A DNA stretch of 64,000 nt from Motiliproteus sp965230735 (GCF_965230735.1 NZ_OZ246016.1:1240001-1304000); one strand, 5' to 3'; shown: positions 34,256-44,310, counted from the first letter of the stretch. The notes: generated from the letters alone by a model not told the origin. Numbers and translations: made by a program.

Positions 34256-36157
34256 GTGACTGCCTCCGATTCCGCTGTCAGCCCACGCGCGGTGCGTAAC
34301 TACAGCCTGCCGATCGTGCTGGGTGCGCTGCTGTTTGGCGTGCTGTTGGGCAACAGCCTGTTGAGCTGGACCGAGGATGAATTGTTCAGTGAGTTGGACC
34401 GAATCGGTGGCGAGCGGTTGGACCTCTATGCTTCGACGATTGCGGCGTCTCAAAGCCGATTCGATTACCTGCCCGTTATCATCGCCGGTGATGCCCAAGT
34501 ACGGCAGTTGTTGCAGACCGGCGATTCCGGCAGTCAGGAGGTGGTCAACCGCAAGCTGGAAAAGTGGCAGCAGGAATCCGGTGCGGCCTACCTCTATCTG
34601 ATGAACTTGCAGGGCCAGGCCGTGGCGGCCAGCAACTGGCAGAGTCCCACCAGCTTCGTCGGCAACAACTACAGTTTCCGCCCCTACTTTCAGGATGCGA
34701 TTGCCGGTAAAGCCGGGCGCTTTTTTGCCGTCGGGGTGACCACCGGTCTGCCCGGCTTCTTCTTGGCACGACCGGTGCGGTTCGGCGACCAGATTCTCGG
34801 TGTCGCCGTGGTCAAGGTCGATATGGCCCAATTGGAAACCGACTGGAGTGCCGGTGGTGAGAATGTCTGGGTCAGCGATGCCGACGGAGTCATTTTTCTG
34901 GCCAGCAATCCGGACTGGAAATACCGTAGCGTCAGCCCGCTGGCACCGGCCATCCATCAGCGGTTGAGAGACGAGCGCAAATACCACGGCAAGCAGATCG
35001 AGCCGCTGGCGCTGCAGTCGCAGCAGCAGTCACCGCAAGGCAACCAGGTGATCCGTCTGCTCGATGATGCCGGGGGGGCAGCACTCGAGCCCGGTCCTAA
35101 ACCTTACCTGTTGCACCAACGCCAGCTGGAGTCGCTGAACTGGACCCTCTATTACCTGTCGGACCTGTCATTACTGACCGAGCACAAACAGCAGGCGGTG
35201 CTGATGGCGTCGCTGATCAGTGCGCTACTGGCGGTGGTCGGACTGTTTGTTTCCAGCCGCTGGCGCCATCAGCAGTTACTGGAGCAGCGGGTGGCCTCGC
35301 GGACGGCGGCATTGAACCAGAGTAACGCCCAGCTCAAGCGTGAGATCCAGGAGCGACTTAACGCCGAGGAGGAGCTGCGCCAGACCCACGAGGGGTTGAT
35401 CCAGGCCGAAAAACTGGCGGCTTTGGGCCAGCTGTCGGCCGGGCTGGTGCATGAGATCAGTCAGCCGATCTCGGCGATTCGAACCTTCCTGGCCAGTACC
35501 CGGCTGCTGGTGGAGCGGGACCAGACCCAGGCAGCGTTGGAAAATATCCGGGATATCGACGGGTTGATCGGCCGGGTCACCGGTATCGTGTCGCACCTGA
35601 AAACCTTTGCCAGCAAATCCCGGGGTACCACCAGCCCGGTGGAGTTGGGGCAACTGGTCGACAATGCCTTGATGATTCTCAGGCCGCAGCTGGCCAAGCA
35701 GCAGGTTGAGCTGGATTGGCAGCGTCCGGCCGAACCGCTGCATGTGCAGGCCGATGAGATCAAGCTGGAGCAGATTCTGGTTAACCTGATCCGTAATGGT
35801 CTGGATGCGATCCAGGCCTGCCCGCAACGGGATGGCTGGCTGCAGATTCGACTGCAGCAGGAGGACGGCGGTGAACGCAGCCGGATTCTGATCAGCGACA
35901 ACGGCTGCGGCATCGATCCGGACGACTTGCCGAAGGTGTTCGATCCGTTTTTTACCACCAAGGAACCCGGAGAAGGACTGGGGCTGGGGTTGTCGGTCTC
36001 TTACGGGATCGCCCGCGAATTCGGCGGTGATCTGCATGCCGAGCCCCGTCCCGAAGGCGGCACCCGTTTTACCCTGAGCCTGTCTCAGCGGGGTGCGTCC
36101 GAGCCAAGCGGCGGCGCTGCTGCCGATGCTGATTCCAACACTGCAGGGAGCCCGTAG
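34256..36157 (+). CDS. dctB: DctB-type sensor histidine kinase
   Basis: Membrane kinase of 633 residues sensing the dicarboxylate. A first membrane helix (about 16-35) and a second (about 316-338) flank a periplasmic double-PAS/Cache-like sensor (YRSVSPL, FRPYFQDAIAG). After a coiled-coil (about 345-385) comes the HisKA box LVHEISQPISAIRTF with the phosphorylated His. An HATPase domain follows (NLIRNGLDAI, DNGCGID, GEGLGLGLSVSYGIA). The start is a GTG with GGGAG upstream. dctD follows after one base. Confidence 0.9.
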   Translation: MTASDSAVSPRAVRNYSLPIVLGALLFGVLLGNSLLSWTEDELFSELDRIGGERLDLYASTIAASQSRFDYLPVIIAGDAQVRQLLQTGDSGSQEVVNRKLEKWQQESGAAYLYLMNLQGQAVAASNWQSPTSFVGNNYSFRPYFQDAIAGKAGRFFAVGVTTGLPGFFLARPVRFGDQILGVAVVKVDMAQLETDWSAGGENVWVSDADGVIFLASNPDWKYRSVSPLAPAIHQRLRDERKYHGKQIEPLALQSQQQSPQGNQVIRLLDDAGGAALEPGPKPYLLHQRQLESLNWTLYYLSDLSLLTEHKQQAVLMASLISALLAVVGLFVSSRWRHQQLLEQRVASRTAALNQSNAQLKREIQERLNAEEELRQTHEGLIQAEKLAALGQLSAGLVHEISQPISAIRTFLASTRLLVERDQTQAALENIRDIDGLIGRVTGIVSHLKTFASKSRGTTSPVELGQLVDNALMILRPQLAKQQVELDWQRPAEPLHVQADEIKLEQILVNLIRNGLDAIQACPQRDGWLQIRLQQEDGGERSRILISDNGCGIDPDDLPKVFDPFFTTKEPGEGLGLGLSVSYGIAREFGGDLHAEPRPEGGTRFTLSLSQRGASEPSGGAAADADSNTAGSP

Positions 36158-36158
36158 C

Positions 36159-37535
36159 ATGATCACCGATTCGTTAAATCCGGTCAGGGTCATTTTGGTC
36201 GATGATGAGGAGCCGATCCGTCGTGCCACCCGGCAGTGGCTCAATCTGGCCGGTATCGAGGTGCAGGACTTCTCCCGTGCCCGCGAAGCCTTGACGGCGA
36301 TCGAAGCGGATGCCGAACTGGTGGTGGTGTCCGATATCAAGATGCCGGAGATGGACGGGCTGGCGTTTGCCAAGGCCTGTCGCGAGATCGATCCGGACCT
36401 GCCGGTACTGCTGGTTACGGCCCACGGGGATGTGGGCATGGCGGTGGAGGCGATCCGTGATGGTGTTTACGACTTTATCGAAAAACCGGTCGAGCCGGAC
36501 CTGCTGTTGGACCGGATTCAGCGGGCCTGGGAGAAACGCCAGCTGGTGTTGGAGAACCGCAAACTGCGCCGGATTCTGGAGCAGGGGCCGAGCCTGGAGG
36601 GGCGGATGATCGGCAACTCGTCGGCGATGGTGGCGCTGCGCAAGCAGGTGCTGCAGTTGGGAGAGACCCCGGTCGATGTGGTGATCAACGGCGCGACCGG
36701 CACCGGCAAAGAGCTGGTGGCGCGCTGTCTGCACGATTTCAGCGTGCGCCGCCAACAGCCCTTTGTGGCGGTCAATTGCGGGGCGATACCGGAGAACCTG
36801 TTCGAGAGCGAGCTGTTCGGCCATGAAAAGGGCGCCTTTACCGGTGCCACCGGACAGCGGATCGGCAAGATCGAATACGCCCAGGGCGGCACGCTGTTTC
36901 TCGACGAGATCGAGAGTATGCCGCTGAACTTTCAGATCAAACTGCTGCGGGTGTTGCAGGAGCGCAAATTGGAGCGGGTCGGTTCCAACCGTGAGATCGC
37001 GCTGGATCTTTGGGTGATCGCCGCCACCAAGGTGGATCTTGCCGAAGCCTCGGCCCGGGGCGAGTTCCGCGAGGATCTCTATTATCGTTTCAATGTCGCC
37101 GAGCTGCAGCTGCCGAAACTGGCTCATCGGGTCGAAGATATCCCGACCCTGTTTGATTTCTTTGGCCGCAAGGCGGCGTTGCAGTATCAGCGCGACTACA
37201 CCGAGCCGGAGTCGGATGATCTGGCGGCGTTAATGGATTACGACTGGCCCGGCAACGTGCGACAACTGCGCAATGTCGCCGAACGTTTTGTGCTGGGGAT
37301 GGGGGCGTCACGGCGGATACGCTCGATTCTCGGTCAGGCCGATACCACTGCGGCGGAGACGACCGGGCACGGGCTGTCGGAACGGGTGCAGCAGTTCGAG
37401 CGGCAGCTGATTATCCAGGCCCTGCGCAAGCATCAGGGTAGCATCCAGACGGTCACCGAAGTGTTGCAGCTACCGCGCCGGACTCTCAACAACAAGATGA
37501 AGCAGTATCAGATCGTCCGCAAAGACTATTTGTAG
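36159..37535 (+). CDS. dctD: DctD-type sigma-54 response regulator
   Basis: Activator of 458 residues. The receiver domain has ILVDDEE, the phospho-acceptor Asp in VVSDIKMPEMDG and the Lys in IEKPVE. The AAA+ domain has Walker A NGATGTGKE, the sigma-54 contact loop GAFTGA, and Walker B GGTLFLDEIES. A C-terminal Fis-type helix-turn-helix ends the protein (VTEVLQLPRRTLNNKMKQY). GGGAG precedes ATG 36159, one base after the dctB stop. Its likely target is the dctPQM sigma-54 promoter. Confidence 0.92.
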   Translation: MITDSLNPVRVILVDDEEPIRRATRQWLNLAGIEVQDFSRAREALTAIEADAELVVVSDIKMPEMDGLAFAKACREIDPDLPVLLVTAHGDVGMAVEAIRDGVYDFIEKPVEPDLLLDRIQRAWEKRQLVLENRKLRRILEQGPSLEGRMIGNSSAMVALRKQVLQLGETPVDVVINGATGTGKELVARCLHDFSVRRQQPFVAVNCGAIPENLFESELFGHEKGAFTGATGQRIGKIEYAQGGTLFLDEIESMPLNFQIKLLRVLQERKLERVGSNREIALDLWVIAATKVDLAEASARGEFREDLYYRFNVAELQLPKLAHRVEDIPTLFDFFGRKAALQYQRDYTEPESDDLAALMDYDWPGNVRQLRNVAERFVLGMGASRRIRSILGQADTTAAETTGHGLSERVQQFERQLIIQALRKHQGSIQTVTEVLQLPRRTLNNKMKQYQIVRKDYL

Positions 37536-37540
37536 CGGTT

Positions 37541-38920
37541 CTACTGATGCCGGTTACGGGCGTCCAACTGCTCGGTGCTGGACGGGTAGCGGCTCAGGAA
37601 CTGCCGGAAGGTCGGATTCTGACGCAGTAGCTGGCGTCCCAGCTCAATCAAGCGGTCGACCTGCTCCTCTTCGAGGCTGAAGCTGGTCGGAATGCGGTTG
37701 AAATAGTCCCGCTGTTCCAGGGTCAGGGTCTCGAAACTGAGCTCGATAAAGTAGGGATTGACCGCTTGCTGCGGCGTCGACATCTGCTTCGCCCAGAGAT
37801 TCATCGTTTCCCGCATCAGGTCCAGGGTTGCGGCGTTGTAGCGATGCAGCTGCACATCGGTCACGGTGTTGATGGTGTCCTCCAGCGACGGTTCCTCCTT
37901 GCTCAGCTCGATCTCGTGCTTGACGTAAGTGGAGGCGTTGACCGAGATAAACAGGATATTGCTGGCCGGCTTGCCGCCGGTCACTTTCATAAAGGGTTCG
38001 ATCCCGCCAGCCACCTCGACCATCTCGTAGATCGCCATCAATCCGAGGTTGTCGGTGATGCCGCCGTCAACCAGATGGATGAACTGCCGCTGCTGCTTAT
38101 CGGAATAGGTTTTCAGTCCGTTTACCGCCTGGGCGACCCGGGACGGCAGCTGCCGGGTATCGACCGACTGCAGATAGGTCTGGGCGCTGGAGTGGCAGCC
38201 GTCATGATTCTTCAGCACCACCGGTGCGAACAATACCGGTACCGCCGATGAGGCGGTGACCGCTTTGGCGATCGGAAAGCTGGAGAGGTCGGAACAGAGC
38301 AGATCGAAGTAGTCCTGCAGGAACGAGAACCGCACCCCTCGACCCAGATCCGAGGCGTTGATGATGATCATCGGCCCGCCGGCGGCCTTCAGGTCGGCAA
38401 AGGTCTTACCCTCGAACAGTTGGTCCTGATAAATCTCGACCGCTGCTTCACTGCGATCCTGAGTGGAGAACCAGCGAGACGGCGAGATCAGCCGATCCAC
38501 CAGGGCACCGCCGACATCGCGGCGCAGGAATTTGTCCTCGAACTCGTCGAAGGTCCGCTCACCGTAGAGACCGTAGTAGGCCGAGGTGAAGCTGCCGCCG
38601 GAGACCGAACTGATTATATCCACTTCGTCGAGCAGCCGTTGCGGGCCTTGGGGGTGGGCGATGGGGGTGTCGCGCAGTTCCAGTAAAACGCCGTAGGCCA
38701 GTGCCGCCGCCCGGGTTCCGCCGCCGGAAAAGGCCAATGACAGGGAGATATCCTGATCCCGCTGCTCGGCTCGAACCCGTGGCTTGAGGTCGCCGTTGAA
38801 GACCCCGTAACGCTGCTCCGGTGCCAGCTGCGACAGGTCGTTATTGCTGATGGTGGCCTGGCTGGCGCAGCCGGAGATTATCAGGCTGGCCAGGATCAGT
38901 AAGAAGTTGCGTATCGGCAC
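37541..38920 (-). CDS. Patatin-like phospholipase lipoprotein
   Basis: Lipoprotein of 459 residues. The signal peptide ends in the lipobox ISGC (Cys at about 18). The patatin domain has the oxyanion loop SGGGTRAAA (about 65), the nucleophile motif SSVSGGS (Ser at about 108) and the catalytic Asp in DGGITDN. The lipase motif is SVSGG rather than GxSxG in the strict sense, as in many bacterial patatins. Expected activity is lipid acyl hydrolysis at the cell envelope. It is convergent with dctD, with five bases between the stops. Confidence 0.88.
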   Translation of the reverse strand: MPIRNFLLILASLIISGCASQATISNNDLSQLAPEQRYGVFNGDLKPRVRAEQRDQDISLSLAFSGGGTRAAALAYGVLLELRDTPIAHPQGPQRLLDEVDIISSVSGGSFTSAYYGLYGERTFDEFEDKFLRRDVGGALVDRLISPSRWFSTQDRSEAAVEIYQDQLFEGKTFADLKAAGGPMIIINASDLGRGVRFSFLQDYFDLLCSDLSSFPIAKAVTASSAVPVLFAPVVLKNHDGCHSSAQTYLQSVDTRQLPSRVAQAVNGLKTYSDKQQRQFIHLVDGGITDNLGLMAIYEMVEVAGGIEPFMKVTGGKPASNILFISVNASTYVKHEIELSKEEPSLEDTINTVTDVQLHRYNAATLDLMRETMNLWAKQMSTPQQAVNPYFIELSFETLTLEQRDYFNRIPTSFSLEEEQVDRLIELGRQLLRQNPTFRQFLSRYPSSTEQLDARNRHQ

Positions 38921-38988
38921 AGTGCTGGGGCACTCCCTGTTGGATTAACCGCGATCAGGTCGAGCTTCCGACAGAGCGGTGATCTATG

Positions 38989-41490
38989 TCAACCCTGCTC
39001 CCGCAGTACCCGCAACGGCGTTTGTCGTACCAGCTTGCGGGTTCCCAGGTGCCCCGCAAGCCCCACTAAGATCGCTCCGCACAACGGCGTGAACAGCCAT
39101 AGCAGCAGTTCCGGTCGATAGCTCAGATCCAGCAGTTGTTGATAGAGCGCAAACCGGGTGCCCTCCACCAATAGTGCCGCGATCAAACCGGACATGGCTC
39201 CCAATAGGATAAATTCGGATGCCAGCATCCGTCGGATCAGTTGGCTGCGCGCGCCCAGGGTGCGGATCAACGCGCCCTCATGCAGTCGTTCGTCGAGGCT
39301 GGACGACAGGGCGGCGAACAGCACCGTGAAACCGGCTGCCAGTACGAACAGCAGCACGTACTCCACCGCCAGCGAGACCTGGGCGATGATCACCCGGATA
39401 TTGCCCAGCAGTTGGTCGACCTCCAGCAGCGTCAGGGTCGGGAACTGCTCCATCAGGGTCACCAGCTCCCGCCGACGTTCCTCGGGCAGGTGGAAGCTGG
39501 TGATGTAGTTGGTCGGCAGACCGTCCAGCCCGCCGGGTGGGAAGATGATGTAGAAGTTGGGGCGCATGCTGCCCCAGTCGAGGTAACGGGTACTGACAAT
39601 TTCAGCATCGATACTGCGGTAACCGAAATCGAACCGTAGCTGGTCACCCAGCTTCAGCCCCAGCTCCTGGGCCAGTTCCTGTTCGATCGAAACCCGGGGT
39701 TTGCCGTGGTCCTGCGGCGTCCACCACTGCCCCTGGATAATGCGGTTGTCGTCGGCCAGGGTGTCGCTGAAGGTCAGGTTCAGCTCCCGTCGCAGGGCAT
39801 GACCGCCGGGGCTCTCTTCGGCGTGTAGGCTGATCGCTTCGACGCCGTTGATGTGGCTTAAACGGCCACGCACCATCGGATAGATGTCGCTGTACTCGAT
39901 GCGGTTGTCATTCAGGTAACGCTCCAGCAACGGCACCTGCTCGGCCTGGATATTGATCAGGAAATTATTCGGCGCGTTGTCCGGCAGCGCCCGCTTCCAG
40001 CTGTCGACCAGATCGGCCCGGACCAGCAGGATCAGCGCCATCACCGCCAGCGTCAGGCTGAAGGCGATCAGTTGACTGATGCCGGCGCCGGGACGGCGCA
40101 TCAGGTTGTTGAGGGCCAGGCGCCAGCTCAGCGGACCATTGAAGCGTCCCAGCAGGCGCAGCCCTCCCCAGCCGATCAGTCCCAGCAACAGGGCCGCCAA
40201 ACCGCCACCGACGGTGATGATCAGGGTCAGTCGCAGGTCCTGGCTGTGCAGCCACAGCAGCAGCACCATCAGGGTGCCGGCGCAGCCGTAGACCAGCCAG
40301 GCACTGGTCGGTAGCGGGTCCAGCTCGCGTCGAAGTACCCGCAGCGGAGAGACCTGGCTCAGGCGCAGCAGCGGCGGCAGGGTGTAGCCGGCCAGTACCA
40401 GGATACCGGTGCCGAAACCGGTCAGCGCCGGTGCGATTCCGGGGCCGGGCAGGGAGACCGGCATCAGCCCGGCCAGTAGCGTTACCAGCCCGTACTGGGC
40501 CAGCCAGCCCAGGGCGACCCCGAGTAGCGCGGCCAGCAGTCCGGCCAGCAGCAGTTGCAGCGCGAACAGCTGCAGTATCCCTTTCTGGGGCTGCCCCAGG
40601 CAGCGCAGCAGCGCCGCGGTGTCGAAATGCCGCTCGCTGTAGCGCCGGGCGGCCATCGCGATGGCGACCCCGGCCAGCACCACCGCCAGCAGACTGGAGA
40701 GGTTCAGGTAACGCTGGGCCCGGGTCAGGGTGTTACCCAGCGATGGGTTTTCCTCACGGATATCCAGTAGCCGCTGCCCCGGCAGCATCTGCTCCGACAG
40801 CCACTGCTTGAAGGTGTCCAGGGCCGCTTCTTCGCCGTTGAACAGGTAGCGGTAGTTGGCCCGGCTGCCCGGTTGGATCACCTCGGCCTTGGCCAGGTCA
40901 TCGATATGCATCATCAGCCGCGGCCGCAGGTTGAACAGACCGCCGCCGCGATCCGGCTCCTGCAGCAGGACCTTGGTGATCGTCAGCCGTTGATTGCCGA
41001 CCTCGACACTATCGCCGACCTTCAGTTTCAGGCTTTCCAGCAATCGCGGTTCAACCCAGGCGGTGCCGGGTTCGGGTGGCTGAGCCAGCCGTTCCGGGGT
41101 GCCGCTGAGGCTGTCGCTGACCTTGGGGATGCCCTTGAGAGGATACTGTTGATCGACCGCCTTGATGCTCGACAGCATCATCTCGTCGCCCTGCATCACT
41201 ATGCTGGGGAAGATCAGCTGTTTGCTCAGCTGCAGTCGGCGCTGCTGGGCTTCCGGCGCCAGGTCGAGTTGGAACTCGCGGGCGCTGGTCAGCACCAGGT
41301 CGGCGCCGAGAAATTCGGTGGCCTGGCGTACCAGGGCCCGTTCGACCCGGTCGGTGAAGAAACCGACGGCACTGCCGGCGGTCACGGCGATACAGAGCGC
41401 GATCAGCAGCAGGCGTAACTCACCGCTGCGCCATTCGCGCCGCAGTAGGCGGAGCGCCAGGGTCAGCGTCGAGCGACCAACCCCGATCAT
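38989..41490 (-). CDS. FtsX-family ABC transporter permease (YbbP-like)
   Basis: Inner-membrane protein of 833 residues with an N-terminal helix, a large periplasmic domain (about 45-245), three helices, a further helix pair in the middle, a second periplasmic domain (about 490-685) and three C-terminal helices. Two FtsX domains are visible. This architecture belongs to YbbP-type permeases, which work with a YbbA ATPase and are encoded beside TesA, as here. The four-base overlap with the ATPase gene shows coupling. Its transported substrate is unknown; extraction of lipids or lipid-like molecules has been suggested for the family. Confidence 0.88.
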   Translation of the reverse strand: MIGVGRSTLTLALRLLRREWRSGELRLLLIALCIAVTAGSAVGFFTDRVERALVRQATEFLGADLVLTSAREFQLDLAPEAQQRRLQLSKQLIFPSIVMQGDEMMLSSIKAVDQQYPLKGIPKVSDSLSGTPERLAQPPEPGTAWVEPRLLESLKLKVGDSVEVGNQRLTITKVLLQEPDRGGGLFNLRPRLMMHIDDLAKAEVIQPGSRANYRYLFNGEEAALDTFKQWLSEQMLPGQRLLDIREENPSLGNTLTRAQRYLNLSSLLAVVLAGVAIAMAARRYSERHFDTAALLRCLGQPQKGILQLFALQLLLAGLLAALLGVALGWLAQYGLVTLLAGLMPVSLPGPGIAPALTGFGTGILVLAGYTLPPLLRLSQVSPLRVLRRELDPLPTSAWLVYGCAGTLMVLLLWLHSQDLRLTLIITVGGGLAALLLGLIGWGGLRLLGRFNGPLSWRLALNNLMRRPGAGISQLIAFSLTLAVMALILLVRADLVDSWKRALPDNAPNNFLINIQAEQVPLLERYLNDNRIEYSDIYPMVRGRLSHINGVEAISLHAEESPGGHALRRELNLTFSDTLADDNRIIQGQWWTPQDHGKPRVSIEQELAQELGLKLGDQLRFDFGYRSIDAEIVSTRYLDWGSMRPNFYIIFPPGGLDGLPTNYITSFHLPEERRRELVTLMEQFPTLTLLEVDQLLGNIRVIIAQVSLAVEYVLLFVLAAGFTVLFAALSSSLDERLHEGALIRTLGARSQLIRRMLASEFILLGAMSGLIAALLVEGTRFALYQQLLDLSYRPELLLWLFTPLCGAILVGLAGHLGTRKLVRQTPLRVLREQG

Positions 41491-42242
41491 CGGACAACCT
41501 CTTCGGTGGCGTTGAGCTGTTCGACCAGGCGGCCATCGATCAGCTCCAGTTGGCGCTGGCAGCGTTCGGCCAGATGGATATCGTGGGTCACCAGAATCAG
41601 GGTGGTCTGCTGCTCCCGGTTCAGGTCGAACAGCAGCTCGATCACGGTCTCGCCGGTTTGGCGGTCCAGGTTGCCGGTGGGTTCATCGGCGAACAGAATC
41701 TGTGGATTGCTGGCGAAGGCGCGGGCGATCGCCACCCGTTGCTGTTCGCCACCGGACAGCTGCAGCGTGGTGTGATCCAGCCGCGAGCCGAGCCCGACCC
41801 GTTGCAGCAGGGTTTCTGCTTCGGTGGCAGCCTGACCGTGGCCGGCCAGTTCCAGCGGCAGCATGACATTTTCCAGCGCGGTCAGGGCCGGCAGCAGCTG
41901 GAAGTTCTGAAATACGAAGCCGACCTGTTCGCTGCGCAGCGTGGCACGTTGGTCCTCATCGAGCTGCTCCAGCGGTTGTCCGGCCAGACGGATCGATCCG
42001 CTGCTGGCGCGGTCCAAACCGGCAAGTAGCCCCAGCAGTGTCGACTTACCGGAACCGGACGCGCCCAGAATGGCGACACTTTCGCCACGGTTGACCTGTA
42101 GATTAAGGCCGCTGAGAATGACCAATTCACCCTGGCGGGCATCAACCCGGTGATCGAGTTGGTGAACCTGAATGATCGGGTCGCCATGGCTTTGGGAGAT
42201 ACTGTCTCGGGCGGCAGCGGTAACGGATAAGGAGTCAGGCAT
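41487..42242 (-). CDS. ABC transporter ATP-binding protein (YbbA-like)
   Basis: ATPase of about 251 residues of the MacB/LolD type: Walker A LGASGSGKSTLLG, Q-loop FVFQNFQLLPAL, signature LSGGEQQRVAIARA, Walker B ILFADEPTGNLD. The preferred start is the ATG at 42242; the open frame runs 30 codons further but would overlap tesA heavily. With this choice the first base coincides with the first base of the tesA TTG on the other strand. It forms an operon with the FtsX-family permease. Confidence 0.88.
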   Translation of the reverse strand: MPDSLSVTAAARDSISQSHGDPIIQVHQLDHRVDARQGELVILSGLNLQVNRGESVAILGASGSGKSTLLGLLAGLDRASSGSIRLAGQPLEQLDEDQRATLRSEQVGFVFQNFQLLPALTALENVMLPLELAGHGQAATEAETLLQRVGLGSRLDHTTLQLSGGEQQRVAIARAFASNPQILFADEPTGNLDRQTGETVIELLFDLNREQQTTLILVTHDIHLAERCQRQLELIDGRLVEQLNATEEVVR

Positions 42243-42904
42243 TGAAACGCTCTTGGTTGCGAATAACGGGTTGGTTGCTGTGGTCGCTGGTGTTGTGCGG
42301 AGCCTTGAATGTCCGGCTTGCAACCGCGGCACCGGTGACCGAACCTCGAGAACCGGTACTGTTGATTCTCGGAGATAGTATCAGCGCCGGCTATGGGCTG
42401 GAACCGGGCCGGGGCTGGACCTCTTTATTGGAACAACGACTGAGTGCCGAAGGTTCCCCATTACGGGTAATAAATGCCTCGGTCAGTGGCGATACCACCA
42501 GCGGCGGCTTGAGCCGGTTGCCGTCACTGCTGCAACAATACCGGCCTCAGGTGTTGGTGATCGAGCTGGGGGGTAATGATGGTCTTCGAGGTACGCCGCT
42601 GAAACTGATCGAGTCCAATCTGCACCAACTGGTGGCACTCGGGCAGCAATCCGGTGCTGAGGTGGTGCTGTTGGGGATGCGGATTCCACCCAACTATGGG
42701 CCTCGTTACAGCAATGGTTTCTACCAACTGTTCAGCCGGGTGGGTGAAGCGAGCGGGATCGCCTACCTGCCGTTCTTTCTTGAAGGGATCGGTGGTGTGC
42801 CGGAGCTGATGCAAGCCGACGGTATCCATCCCAATACCCAGGCACAGCCGAAACTGCTGGAGCTGGCCTGGCGGACCCTGGCGCCGCTGCTGGCTTCCCC
42901 CTGA
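42242..42904 (+). CDS. tesA: TesA-like periplasmic esterase / lysophospholipase (GDSL)
   Basis: SGNH hydrolase of 220 residues. A signal peptide (about 1-30, KRSWLRITGWLLWSLVLCG) is followed by block I GDSISAGYG with the nucleophilic Ser, block III GGNDG and block V DGIHPN with the catalytic Asp and His. The start is a TTG with AAGGAG seven bases upstream; no ATG fits as well. It is divergent from the YbbA-like gene, a conserved pairing. Activity is thioester and lysophospholipid hydrolysis. Confidence 0.9.
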   Translation: MKRSWLRITGWLLWSLVLCGALNVRLATAAPVTEPREPVLLILGDSISAGYGLEPGRGWTSLLEQRLSAEGSPLRVINASVSGDTTSGGLSRLPSLLQQYRPQVLVIELGGNDGLRGTPLKLIESNLHQLVALGQQSGAEVVLLGMRIPPNYGPRYSNGFYQLFSRVGEASGIAYLPFFLEGIGGVPELMQADGIHPNTQAQPKLLELAWRTLAPLLASP

Positions 42905-42980
42905 CAGTTCATCGTCGGTTCAGGCGCTAGCGCTGATAATAGCCTCGACAGTGACATAGGCGTTGCTGTCGGGAGTTGGC

Positions 42981-43382
42981 ATGAAAACTATGATCGGGCC
43001 CCTCCTGTTACTGGCGGCACCGCTGGCCTGGGCCCACCCATCGACGATCGACTGCTGCGACAGCTACCGCCAGAGCTATGTCGGTACTTGGATTCAGGCA
43101 TCGCCCTATCGCTACGGCACTTCGATCGAACTCCATCACGCGCTGCCCAACGGCTGGATCAGTATTCGCCATGGTGATGCGTACCTGGCTAAACGCTACA
43201 AGCGGGTCAAACCCTATCGTCATCGGGGCAAGTGGGGTCGAAAACCCTGGCACCGGCATGGGGTACATCCGTCGCACCGGGGGCATCGTTATGGGGTGCA
43301 GCGTTATCCCCATCGCTATCGCTCCGTGCGACCACAGTGGCGCCCCTGGCCGCTATATGTTCCGAGAGATCGACACTGGTAG
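42981..43382 (+). CDS. Small secreted His/Arg-rich protein
   Basis: Protein of 133 residues. A signal peptide ends at AWA-HPST, then comes a Cys pair (DCCDSY) and a C-terminal half very rich in His, Arg and Tyr (RHRGKWGRKPWHRHG). GGGAG lies before ATG 42981. The composition suggests metal or nucleic-acid/polyanion binding, but this is inference from residues only. No family recognised. Confidence 0.55.
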   Translation: MKTMIGPLLLLAAPLAWAHPSTIDCCDSYRQSYVGTWIQASPYRYGTSIELHHALPNGWISIRHGDAYLAKRYKRVKPYRHRGKWGRKPWHRHGVHPSHRGHRYGVQRYPHRYRSVRPQWRPWPLYVPRDRHW

Positions 43383-43390
43383 CGACTAAT

Positions 43391-44269
43391 CTAGTGGATG
43401 GAGTGCCAGAAGGCTTGAATCAGCGGGTTCTTGAGCTTTTTCTCCAGCGTAAAGAGACCGACTTCGTATGCGTCCAGCGCCGGGCGGGCCTCTAGAATCC
43501 GGACCCGCTGCGCCAGCGGGCTGTTATCCAGCACGATGCGGGGCACCACTCCGACACCAAATCCCAGGCTGACCATGCTGACGATCGCCTCGTGACCGGC
43601 CACCTGGGCGTAGATGGTCGGTTTGATCCCCTTGCGTTTGAACCAGCGATTGATCCTCTTCCGTGCCAAGCCGGACTCGGACAGGATCATTGGCGTCTTG
43701 GCCCAGTCGCTGACCCCATCCGGACCGATAGGCAGGTCGCTCTGGACCTCCTGGGTCGGGGCGATAAACACCAGCGGTGAGGTGGCGATGTGCTTGAACG
43801 CCAAACCGGCGGGCAGGCTTTCCGGCTTGGCGGCAATGGTGATCTCTTCGGTACCGGCCAGCACCCGGCCGATGGCCGACTCGGGATCGCCGGTGTGCAG
43901 TTTGATCTCGATCTTGGGATGGGCCTGGCGGAAGCTGCTGAGCAGATCGTACAGGAAGCTGTAGCTGGCGGTGACCGAGCAGTACATGCTGATCTCCCCC
44001 TGCAGCTCGCCCTGGGTCTCGGCCAGTTGCGACTGCAGCAGCTCCCAGGCGTTCAGGGTTTCACGGGCGTAGTTCTGGAATTTCACCCCGGCGGGAGTCA
44101 GGCTGACACTGCGGTTATCGCGCAGAAATAGCTCGGTACCCAGGTTCTCCTCCAGCTGCTTGATCGAGCGGCTCAGGGTTGAGGGGCTGATATGACTCAG
44201 TTCGCTGGCACGGCCGAAGTGCAGGGTTTCGGCAAGGGCGAGAAACTGGCTCAGTAGTCGATGGTCCAT
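43391..44269 (-). CDS. ilvY: LysR regulator of ilvC (IlvY)
   Basis: LysR-type activator of 292 residues with an N-terminal helix-turn-helix (FGRASELSHISPSTLSRSIKQLEE, about 18-41) and an effector-binding domain. It is divergent from ilvC, the standard position of IlvY, which activates ilvC in response to acetolactate or acetohydroxybutyrate. The palindrome in the shared intergenic region is its likely binding site. Confidence 0.9.
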   Translation of the reverse strand: MDHRLLSQFLALAETLHFGRASELSHISPSTLSRSIKQLEENLGTELFLRDNRSVSLTPAGVKFQNYARETLNAWELLQSQLAETQGELQGEISMYCSVTASYSFLYDLLSSFRQAHPKIEIKLHTGDPESAIGRVLAGTEEITIAAKPESLPAGLAFKHIATSPLVFIAPTQEVQSDLPIGPDGVSDWAKTPMILSESGLARKRINRWFKRKGIKPTIYAQVAGHEAIVSMVSLGFGVGVVPRIVLDNSPLAQRVRILEARPALDAYEVGLFTLEKKLKNPLIQAFWHSIH

Positions 44270-44310
44270 CGGAATGCTCGGGCTATCACAGAAAAACTAA
44301 TGATGCGTAT

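Noticed and set aside
34109..34987. Minus-strand open frame at the start of dctB
   Set aside because: Antisense to the dctB sensor domain and lacking any recognisable domain; dctB has full kinase motifs.
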